48,184 nt of DNA, taken from positions 1 to 48,184 of the forward strand of contig JAQGBZ010000433.1 of the NCBI GenBank assembly GCA_034687125.1, read 5' to 3'. The notes beneath the pieces are model-generated. The model worked only from the letters and a program-made list of their open reading frames with translations, made no database searches and was not told the DNA's origin. This DNA comes from Neelides folsomi. Lineage: Eukaryota; Arthropoda; Collembola; Neelipleona; Neelidae. A program made the position numbers and the translations under genes. Shown here in pieces: positions 1 to 13,427 of the stretch; the stretch's first letter is position 1; each line of letters opens with the position of its first letter.

Positions 1-76
1 TTTCCGTCAGTTATCTACTCCAATTTCCATAATATTTAAAATAATTAATTCAATTTTATTAAAATTTTTTGAAAAG

Positions 77-823
77 GACCGTTGCGGAGGCGAATCGGCG
101 CCTTGAGGAAAAGGTCAAACGACTTTAGGAGAAAAGCCAGGCGGATGCGGAGAACAAACGACTTCAGGAGAAAAGCCAGGCGGAGATAACTCGACTTAAA
201 CGCAGAATTGAGATGCTTGAGGGAATGCCGGGAGAGGATCCGTCACATAAGTAAGTGTATATATTTTTCTTTAATTAAACAAGATATTTTATATTCAATT
301 ATTTAATAAATAATAAAATTAATGTAACCAAAATTCAATTCAATCCATACATACCGATTCTAAAGTTTGTCTATTTTTCTCGATCTTTGGCATGTAAATT
401 TAAAAGAAAAAAAAACCGACTTTTGAATAGGTCTGTATTATAGAATATTTTACAAAAGTATATAACTTAATGAGGAATATTTTAATATTAATTCAAACTG
501 TTTTATTTATAATTCTAATTTTGTTTTTTTGTAGAAACCCCAAGGTGGGTTTGGGGGAAGAAGAGGCCATGGAAAATGTGTATGTGGTCGAGGAATCTCA
601 ATCTCCTGAGGAACCCCTTCAACAATTTGGAGTTGGAGCTGAAGCGGAAGAGATCTTCCAATTTATCCAAGATATACAAGCTGAAGACCTTATTCAAATG
701 GAAGGTAATTTGGGTAATGGAGTACCACAATCTAATTTAAATTTTATATTAAACGGATTGGAGTTTGAAGAATCACCACCTAACCACGAAACTCCTCCAT
801 CAGAAGGTTATTTTACCTTCTGA
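77..823 (+). pseudogene. 3' part of a coiled-coil/acidic protein gene, probably decayed
   Basis: Two exons can be joined in one frame: about 77-250 (donor AA|GTAAGT) and 535-823 (acceptor TTTTTTTGTAG). The first encodes a heptad-like stretch rich in K, E, R and Q, as in a coiled coil. The second encodes an acidic, glutamate- and glutamine-rich tail of about 95 residues ending at TGA 821-823. The first exon has an in-frame TAG at 126-128, inside the first of two 39-base-spaced repeats. The second copy has CAG at the same codon, so the stop looks like a C-to-T nonsense change. A shorter product could still start at an ATG near the end of the first exon. The gene starts left of the window. I do not recognise the family, and a transposon-derived gene is possible. 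Confidence 0.4.
117..184 (+). repeat. 39-base tandem repeat in the coiled-coil exon
   Basis: Bases 117-145 and 156-184 are the same 29 bases apart from one position, 126 T versus 165 C. The spacing is 39 bases (13 codons), so the duplication keeps frame and extends the coiled coil. The single difference makes the stop codon in the first copy. Confidence 0.8.
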
Positions 824-831
824 TGGAGGAG
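792..831 (+). other. perfect 17-bp hairpin spanning the stop codon
   Basis: Bases 792-808 are the exact reverse complement of 815-831, with a 6-base loop (809-814, TATTTT). The ORF's stop codon (821-823) lies in the right arm. The hairpin could act in the mRNA 3' end or be a recent inverted duplication. Confidence 0.85.
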
Positions 832-1379
832 ATATAAAATTTTCTAATTTTTTAATAAATAAATGTTTGAAAAGACCTCAATATCATATATGAACACTAA
901 ATAAGCTATGTTTGACCATTGTATATATGTATATTGAAAGACAAAAATGTTTATATACTAACATGACGTTGCATTTACTCAAATCTCATTTAATTGCCAT
1001 TTCATATTTCCTAAATTAATAGTAATATTTAATTTTTACGTATTTTATCCTATTTATTGTAATTGTGTTAAAGGTTATATAATAAGGAGTATGTTTTATG
1101 GTAAAATGGTGGTAAATATAATTAATATCATACTTCCTGTATGTATAGTATGTGCACAGTACACTTTATCGTGCATATTTCGCCACTTTTGGCCTGCATA
1201 TTGCATACATATTTTGGGGGTTTTCCTTGCATAAATGTCCGTGCACTAGTTATTACTTAGTAGTAAGACTTTGTTGATAATTTTTACATCAATTAAAGTA
1301 TTGTGTTTGACCTGGTATGTAAAGTATATTTGGGGGTTAAATATAATTTTAAGCTACTAGCAAACTAAAATAAACCAAT
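832..1379. other. intergenic, AT-rich, no gene seen
   Basis: No open frame, splice-consistent exon or RNA gene is visible here. The sequence is low-complexity AT-rich DNA between the coiled-coil gene remnant and the minisatellite block. Confidence 0.5.
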
Positions 1380-2090
1380 TCGGGTAATTAGTACGTCGGG
1401 TGATGAATTGTATGAGATGTATAGGGAGGGGGATATTGCAATTTATAAGTTGATTGGAGACTAAAACAAGCCAATTCGGGTAATTAGTACATCGGATCTC
1501 GGATCTCGGCTTACTAGTGCGTCGGGTCATCGGGTAAATGGAAGATTAGATAGGCCATGTAATGTATTTCGTCGGGCATCGGGTAATTAGTACATCGGGT
1601 ATTCGGCCAAATAGTTCATCGGGTATCGGGTAATTAGTAGTTGCCGAAATTGTATGTAATGGATATGTAGGGAATGGATGCAATTTATAAGTTAATGACA
1701 GACTAAAGTAAGTCCGTTCGGGTAATTAGGACGTCGTGTCGATCGGGTGACATTTTGTATGTAAACTATATAAATGAGGAATTTATCAATTTTTAAGTTA
1801 ATAGCAGACTAAAAAGAGCCAATTCGAGTAAATAGTCGTCGGGTGAGGAATTGCATGTAAGGTATAGGAAAGGGAAACTTGGAATTTATAAGTTAATGGG
1901 AGGCTAAAGCAAGCCAATTCGGTTAAACAGTACACCGGGTCTCGGGTATCGGCTTATTAGTACGTCGGGTCATCGGATAAATGGAAGATAAGATGAGCCA
2001 TGTAATGTATTTCGTCGGGTATCGGGTAATTAGTACATCGGGTATTCGGCCAAATAGCACGTCGGGTATCGGGTAATTAGTAGTTGCCCA
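1380..2090. repeat. minisatellite block built on TCGGGTAATTAGTA motifs
   Basis: The motif GGGTAATTAGTA followed by CATCGGGT, CGTCGGGT or a close variant recurs many times. A higher-order duplication is visible: about 1551-1645 matches 1994-2089 almost base for base, with CCATGT at 1555 and 1998, an offset of 443 bases. A second conserved part (AATTTATAAGTTAATG and close variants) precedes each unit. Short open frames across it are by-products of the repeat. Confidence 0.8.
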
Positions 2091-2295
2091 ATTTTTAATA
2101 AACATTGTCCTCTTAAAAACGCAAATCTACTTCCACATTAAAATTTACTATTCTCAAACTAAATCATTATTTAAACATACGAGAAAAACTTTACAAATTG
2201 TATATACTTGATGTACTTGATTTTTTTAAAATATACATGATGTAAATACGCGCTCCAAATCAGAGTTAAGATGTGCAATTTCCCTAAATAATAAT

Positions 2296-2475
2296 TATGG
2301 TACCCGCTCTTTCTCTTATCTTGGCCCAACAATTTGGAATAATTTCACAAAAGATTACTATATTTTAAGATCCTTAAACGACACCGACGATGATTTTTGT
2401 TCCAAAACCCGAATGAACCGTAGGTTATTGAAGAATAATACATATTTACTTCTTCTTAAGGACCAATTTCTCTAA
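2296..2475 (+). mobile_element. probable LINE (non-LTR retrotransposon) 3' ORF remnant
   Basis: A 59-codon open stretch begins YGTRSFSYLGPTIWNNFT and ends KDQFL before TAA at 2473-2475. The pattern (aromatic, xGPxxWN, then a basic helix ending in a short K-rich tail) is typical of the region just before the stop in reverse transcriptases of jockey/CR1-like LINEs. No reverse transcriptase core remains nearby, so this would be a short dead fragment. The assignment rests on motif memory only. Confidence 0.45.
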
Positions 2476-2774
2476 TAGCATTAACTTAATATACATATAT
2501 TAGTTTTTAACTTACTTTAATATAAACTTAACTTTAGTTTAATTTATCTTTACTATTATTTATATATAACTACTTTATACACTCTAATCACATGTATAAT
2601 CTATTATCCTAATTTCTATATATCAATGTATTATTATACTAAATTGAATAAATGAACATTTTATTATTATTATTATATTTATATACTTTATGAATTACGT
2701 GTTGCTCAAATAATGAAAAAATTCTGTAAGTTATATAAGAATATCTAACATTTTATTTTAAAAAATTTCATTTC

Positions 2775-7019
<4,245 letters not shown>

Positions 7020-9012
7020 TTAAATAATGAATGTTATTAAAAATAAATTCCAAAAGCCAAATTGAGCTCGAATCAATAAGAAAGAACAAATGTTTATAAT
7101 GGGAAGAAACTTCCGTAGTATTAAAGCTGCTGGGTCGTAAATTTCAGGTTTGAGCAAACTCTTGAAAGTGTTAATTTTATCAAAATTAATTCGATTCCAT
7201 TTTTTTGCTTCCACAAAATCCGTTATATTTTCAACGATCAAATGGAGAAAAGGAACAACAGTTTTGTCCCCTTCTTCCCATATTTGAAAAATTCCCGACT
7301 CAAACATCGAGGTAAAGATAAATTTATTTTTTCATTAAAATTGGAATGAAAAATAAAATCAATGAAATATATATAGGAATGAGCACTTTCAGACAAACCA
7401 TTTTCAAATTGTCTCTGTTTAATCATATAATACTTTCCTGGAAGTTTATATTCCATAAACGTTTCATATTCAATTATTTGTTCAGTTCGATCTAAAAATA
7501 CAAAATTTTGTGGCATTATTGTTTTACTTATTTTTGTGTTTATTTCTAAATGCATTGCTTTATTATCTGTCAAAATGGTTGGATATAAAATGAGGTTTAT
7601 CTTGTTTTTGAATATTTCATACATATTTTTACGCTTTGGGGAAAGTGTTAAAGTTTGCAAAAATTCCGGAACTACGTTTTCTGAAATATATTTCAAGCTA
7701 CTGTTTACATCTATATCTTTTTGTCTTGAATATTCAAATAAAACATCTGTAGAAGATAAATAATTAAAAGAATAAATTGGTGTATTTTGAGCTGACAATG
7801 AGTGAGCCAAATGTTCAAATGTTTTAAATGAATTTGGATTTTGGTCGATGGCAATATTTGAAACCAATTTGGATTTATAAGCTGAGCTCACAACAAAAAT
7901 CATTAAAATGAAATTACTTATTAAAATTAAGAATTTAAAATTTTTGGATGGGATTTTATCTACAGCCAAATATCCTTGTTCGATAAGTTGAAAAGTGCAA
8001 AATATAATTCGATTAATGAAACCTTGTCAGTTTTTTTAAAGTAATTCGTAAATGTATAAATGATTTTTAAAAATATGATAATTGAAATAATTGAAATTAA
8101 AAAATAAATTCAAAAGTAATTGCTAAATGGAGATAAAAAATAAAATAATTGATCACGGTTAATAAAATGGGTGAAAGTAAATGGCGTTGAAACTGGAAAC
8201 GGTAAATAAGTTGAAGCATATATAAAATTATAATCACCGACGGTCTTTTTAATAGTACCACTTACATAAATATAACCAATTAAGGAATCTAACGGAATTT
8301 TCCAGTCAAAATATTTTATTATGTCCAATCTGTTAATAATGCCATAATCAAACGATGCATTTAAACTTTTTGAAACTATTTCCATTACACAATTAAATTC
8401 ATTCTTATTAAAAGGAAATTCACCAATCATTTCACATCGACTATAATCATCTATGATTAAAATAAATTTGGTTATTTAATATTATCGCACCTTCAAAATC
8501 TTTCAAATTATTAAATCTAGAGAAAAATATTGAATTAGAAAAACAATTGGAAATTGAAAAATATGAAGGTTGAATTTCTGGAATATTTTTTAATTTCTTT
8601 AAATGCATCTAATGGTTTTTGATCAATTAAATTATTATTTTTGAAAGCTGTTCAAAATCTTCAAATTCTTTGCAGGTTTGTCATCATTTGAAATTGCATA
8701 AATAATAAAATTATCTGCTGGATAATAAATGCCATTCATATTTATTTTGCTATAAAAATCTAGATTATTAATATAATTTTCGTTTAAATTTTTTCCTTCG
8801 TTTAAAATTAAATCAGATTGAAAGGCAATTATAAAAAAATTAAATTTACTTATAGACATATAATAATTAAAATAAACTATCTCTAAATGAGTATAATAAA
8901 ATTGGTCAAAAGTTTTAGTTTTTTCTTCGCTTATTAAAAATGAAACTGTGCAGAGAGGAAATTTACGAAAATAAGTTGAAGAAATAATCAACTCTTTGAA
9001 ATATCTCAACAT
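7020..9012 (-). pseudogene. ionotropic receptor (IR) chemoreceptor pseudogene
   Basis: Read on the minus strand, fragments follow the order of a divergent arthropod ionotropic receptor. There is an extracellular ligand-binding part (9012-8113), then TM1 (about 8109-8030), then TM2 with the family hallmark VVSSAYKSKLVSNI (about 7910-7850). Next come a second ligand-binding lobe and MFESGIFQIWEEGDK before the last membrane segment (7307-7020). IRs are variant glutamate-receptor cation channels used in smell and taste. The gene is broken. Frames change around 8635-8600, TM1 is preceded by an in-frame TGA at 8110-8112, the frame shifts between TM1 and TM2 (about 8020-8030), and again at about 7308. 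A 40-base GT-AG intron remains near 8450-8490. Sequencing error could explain one lesion but hardly all. Confidence 0.72.
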
Positions 9013-9700
9013 AGCATTATCTTGTCTATTAAACTTTCATTACTTAATATATTATTAACAATTTATTAAATAATTACTAAATTATTACCTAATTTACTTA
9101 ATGTTAGTCGAACCTTTATTCTTAAATTATTCACTATGATAAAGCTATTTAAATATTTATGTATGTATATAAGTATGAATATTATGATTGGTTCAACTCG
9201 CTCATGTTAAGTTATTCAATTATTAACTGACGGCCTGCAGGTAATTTATTCATTAAGAGGATTAAAACATGTCGGCCCTTTTACATCAGATGGGCTAGAA
9301 GTAAAGAGCCTCAGCACAAAGAGCCGTTTATATAGAAATTAGTTCATTTCAACGCTTAATTTCCCAGTTCCCAAATACATAAGATATTTGGTACTTCTTA
9401 TACGCAATTACGCAATACGAAAATATGTAATTGGTATATAAGGTCAATGATGCTAATAATGTTAGATCAATTTAACGAACCTACGTTTATTATTGAAAAC
9501 ATTAAAATGAACATAATTGACACATCAATTAAATTTTGCATTTTTAAATGAAAAAATACTATTAATAGTAATAGTAGCAGTTAAAGTATGTTATAATGAG
9601 AAACACACTTAAAGTTTTTCCTTATCTCACAATAAGTAAAGAAAATAAAGAAATTCAAACACAAAACACGATTGATAATTTAAACCAATGTTTAAGTTTA
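9013..9700. other. intergenic, AT-rich
   Basis: No gene can be supported between the receptor pseudogene and the palindromic repeat. The upstream end of the receptor may extend a little into this stretch, but no continuous frame shows it. Confidence 0.4.
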
Positions 9701-9835
9701 AGGAGCGTTCCCGGGAACGTTCCCAAGCCAGATATATGGTTCCCCCGGAACTCATATATAGAAATATTTGGGAGCGTTCCCGGGAGAGTTCCCCGGAACG
9801 TTCCCATATGGGAGCGTACCCGGGAATTCGGCAAC
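9701..9835. repeat. cluster of nested GC-rich palindromes (CGTTCCCGGGAACG family)
   Basis: In an otherwise AT-rich spacer lies a GC-rich block with overlapping perfect palindromes: CGTTCCCGGGAACG (9706-9719), GGGAACGTTCCC (9713-9724), GGAACGTTCC (9795-9804) and TCCCATATGGGA (9802-9813). GGGAGCGTTCCCGGGA-like units occur at 9702, 9770 and 9810. The open frames through it repeat the same short words and do not look like protein. Confidence 0.85.
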
Positions 9836-10301
9836 TGTACTTAAATCAATATTTAAGTAACAATGAATTCTCCTAATACAAAATACAAACAATTGCACAA
9901 TCTGAATTATACATTAAGAATTATACTTATAATGCTTTTACTTGCTACAATTAATAAATATGGCAAGTTATACATAAATTGCAAATTATTTATATAAAAC
10001 ATGCATTATAACATAAATATGTACATAAATAAATATAACAAATGCAATTAATTCATTGAACAAAAAAATCACCAAAAATCGTTAAAATCTTAACTAACAT
10101 TAAGTCTTTTTTACATCTAATTACCAAACCTAACATTGTGATTTCAATCTTTTGACTCTTAGGCCCACATTCCTTTTTTCTGACATTTTACGTGATTTTG
10201 ACACAATCTAACAATTACAATTACCTACAATAAGTAGACATGGATTTAATTTAGTAATTATGGATTACAAGTACTGACATTAATTAATTCATTAGGGAAT
10301 T
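9836..10301. other. intergenic, 3' flank of the zinc-finger gene
   Basis: AT-rich DNA downstream of the zinc-finger gene's stop at 10302. It should contain that gene's 3' UTR. Nothing else was seen. Confidence 0.4.
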
Positions 10302-12112
10302 CTAACAATTCTGCTTTAAATGAGTTTTCATGTGATTTATGAGATCCTGGTTACTGTTGAAAGATTCTTTGCAACTTGAACAAGCCATCGTAAGTCCTCG
10401 CTTCATTAAATGATTCACGTCGAAATCTTCGAGTTTGTAGTCAACTTTCTCCATTTTGCTCTTCAGACCCAAAATGGGGAAAGAGGTCAAGAACGGGTCA
10501 GGGCGAGAGAGTCTTGCGCCGTTTTTTGGTCCAAAGTCGACCGATGGGTGAAATTCATATTTTAAGTCATTGGCTTTACTTGTCACATTTTCATCTTCGA
10601 GATTTATCACTTCCTTTTCCATTTCGACTTCAGACAAGTCGAGAATAATGACATCGGACGAATTCCCCGATGAGACTGATTTTAACGTGGAATTGGAAAT
10701 TCTCCTATGATGATTCGTTGGAATTTCATCTTTGCTCTTTTGGTTCATATTTTCAGGAATGCGAGGAAATCTTTAAAAATAATAAAAGTTAGCATTAAAA
10801 ATTAATTAAACTTTAATTTCATTAATTTCTAAATTCATTTAATTCCATTAATTGTAATTAATTCTAATTGTTAAATTGTTAATTATAACTCACCTGCAGA
10901 AATTTTGATGTCGATTGTATGCTTGAATTGATCTAAATGTTCCTTCGCATTTCGGACATTTAACAAATTTTGAAATTTTAAGATGATTAAATGCAAACTC
11001 TTTTCTTTGACTAGAACTCTCAGAATCCGATTCCAACAAATGTGTAGGAATTTTGGAAGAATTCGCATTGCTGTGCATCTTTTTCACATGAAACTTGAGA
11101 AGCGGAAAAGTTGCAAATCTTTCGCCAGGGCAAATTCTGCATTTCAATTTTTTCACCTTCTTGTGAATGCCCATATGAGTTTTGTAATTTGATTTTAACC
11201 GAAAAGTTCTTCGACATTTCAAACATCTGAAACAAATCATTTTTTTCATTCTTCGCCGTTGTCTTCTCAAATACTGTTTGACTTTTTCCATGTCATGAAT
11301 TCCATTTCTTTCCAATTGCTCAAAGGGATCTCTGTATCAAAACATATTAATTAATTAAACATAACATTATAGAAAGCATAAATAATAAAAAATTAAACAT
11401 AAGTTAAAGTAATTTTCCAATTAACTTTAATTAACTATTAAAACAATTAAAAATTTCAAAGATCGGTGTAACTTACAAAAATGTTGGAAGTTCCAGAATG
11501 TATTGAATCTTTTGCGTGAACGATGCTAATACTTTGACTGACTCCTTGATTGTTTCTTCTTCCCACCACTTAAAAAAAGAAAATTAAATCAATAAATATA
11601 AATATCAAGTATATTAAATTAGATCCCATTAAGTCTTCTAGGAATTCTAAGTCCTTCAAAATTTAACCTTGCTTAATAATAATAAAACATTTAAAAATTG
11701 ATAAAAACAATAAATATTCCTAAAAACATTTAAGTACTTTAAAGGCAAATTAATCAAAAAATATTTAAATACTTTATAAATGTTTTCAAATAATATTTAA
11801 TAGCAAAGTTTCATCTTGAAATCACCAAATATTCGGTTACAACTTTAACCCAAGATCAACAACAAACAATTACAAGAGTAAATAAATAATAGTTAAAACA
11901 ATAATTCTTACAGGACATTCAGCCAAACTATAAGCCAAATCGCTCGTCGTCTCCTTCAGTTCCGTCTGGACATCGCATAATTTCCGATTCTGCTTCTTCA
12001 AATCGTCAATTGTCGAGAAATTTGTCCGACACATGTCCTGAAGCCTTGTAATTTCACTTTCCAGAAAAGGGATCCGATCTTTGTCCTCAAACTCATTAAA
12101 CAAATACGACAT
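10302..12112 (-). CDS. coiled-coil C2H2 zinc-finger protein
   Basis: Four exons (12112-11912, 11568-11477, 11331-10894, 10770-10302) with GT-AG borders join to 1200 bases, 399 residues plus stop. Residues 1-65 form a probable coiled coil (FLESEITRLQDMCR and following heptads). Four zinc fingers follow. Finger 1 uses C134, C137, H150 and H154. Finger 2 uses C162, C165, H179 and H184. Finger 3 is C2HC with C223, C226, H239 and C243. An isolated C-terminal finger uses C374, C377, H390 and H394. The 130-residue gap before the last finger is acidic and serine-rich and probably disordered. The protein is likely nuclear and may bind DNA, inferred from the fingers only. I do not recognise an orthologue. 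The gene lies downstream of UBR5 on the same strand with its own 1.3-kb upstream region. Confidence 0.85.
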
Positions 12113-13427
12113 GATTGGTCCTTATATTAAATAACTCACTAATAATAACAATTTGTTATTCTCAAAACTTTAAATATCTTCAAATCCACTTAAATGCTCT
12201 AAATGCAAATCCAATTAGCTAATGACTTTGAAACATTTAGGTAAATATTAGAAAATCGTGAAATTGTCTTGAAAAGCCATTTTGTGTTTAAATGTGTCAA
12301 ATGAATTTGCTCCGCCAGAGAAGAAGTGTGGAATGTGTGTGGTTCAATAATCTTTCTCTGCTTCTCCCCCAGTTCCCTTCACGGCTTTCTTGCACACGAG
12401 CAAACCGAACAATCGCCAAAATACATACATTTGGATACCCAAGATCAAAATCCCTGTTTTCCATACAAAACCTTTATATTCTGCAAAACCTTCATATTTT
12501 GTACAAACTTTATATTTTGCACATTCTTTATATTTTGTACAACCTCTATATTTTGCAAAATCTTATACAGTATTATATTTACACGGTATTGTGAACAAAA
12601 TTAATATTTTCCAAAATATATTTTTATTTAGCAAAATACTGGATATTAAGCTTTTATTAAATTATGCAAGAATTATGGACCTAAATGAATATCAGAAATT
12701 TTATTCATTTTTTATTACTTTTAACATTGAGAAAAGCACAAAGTGGTTTAAATAAACCACTTTAAATAAATAATTACAATTAAACCATAAACTCATTCTG
12801 TCATTCTCTGAAAGAACTAGAAATTTAGAACAACATTTTAAAAGAGAATTTAAATATTTATTATAATTCATTAAAAACCTAAGAAATTTTTTTTATAAAT
12901 TCATGATTGATGCAGTTTAACATCGTTTAATTTATATAAGAAAAAGTTTAAAGTGAAAAGGAAACCTTAAAATTTATATTTAAAGTCATAAATTCTAAAA
13001 AGTAGTTAAATTAAATTACCTTAAAATTTAAATATAATTGTTTAAACATTAACCTATTATTAATTTTTATTTAATTTTTATATCATATTAAATATTATTT
13101 TCATTTATGGTTCTCTCAAATTATTAATTATTGCTTGTAGATTAAATTATTGATAGGTAGACTTATAAACTATTAAATTATCAGGGTTTATCCGTTCGAC
13201 TAATCAACTTAAATCGACGATTAAATCAACAATTTAAAATCGACGATAATAAAACATCGAGAAATTAAGACATTTAGAAATTAAGAAAAAAAAGAATATA
13301 ATAGAATTTTGAAGAAAAAAAATTGGGAGAATTCTTTGGATGAAAATTACAAGTAAAAATGGAAGAAAATTCACGTCATAAAGAAGAAGACAATTAAAGT
13401 TAAACTGAGAAAGAGAATACTGACCAT
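12113..13427. other. intergenic between UBR5 3' end and the zinc-finger gene
   Basis: This should hold the UBR5 3' UTR (high-coordinate side) and the zinc-finger gene promoter (low-coordinate side). Apart from the short tandem repeat at 12462-12565 it is AT-rich with no supported gene. The overlapping small open frames at 12292-12755 run through the repeat. Confidence 0.45.
12462..12565. repeat. about 19-base tandem repeat, TTTATATTTTGYAMA type
   Basis: The words TTATATTCTGCAAAAC, TCATATTTTGTACAAAC, TTATATTTTGCACATTC, TTATATTTTGTACAACC and CTATATTTTGCAAAATC follow one another at a period of about 18-20 bases. The copies are imperfect. Confidence 0.7.

Noticed and set aside
1923..2105. Minus-strand open frame of 60 codons with PIPDVLFGRIPDV repeats
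   Set aside because: It is a by-product of the GGGTAATTAGTA minisatellite; there are no splice sites or start context.
9596..9876. Overlapping plus-strand open frames of 62 and 82 codons
   Set aside because: They run through the palindromic repeat and only translate its repeated words.
12292..12755. Three overlapping plus-strand open frames rich in Tyr, Phe and Leu
   Set aside because: They translate the 19-base AT-rich tandem repeat in several frames at once, as a repeat would.
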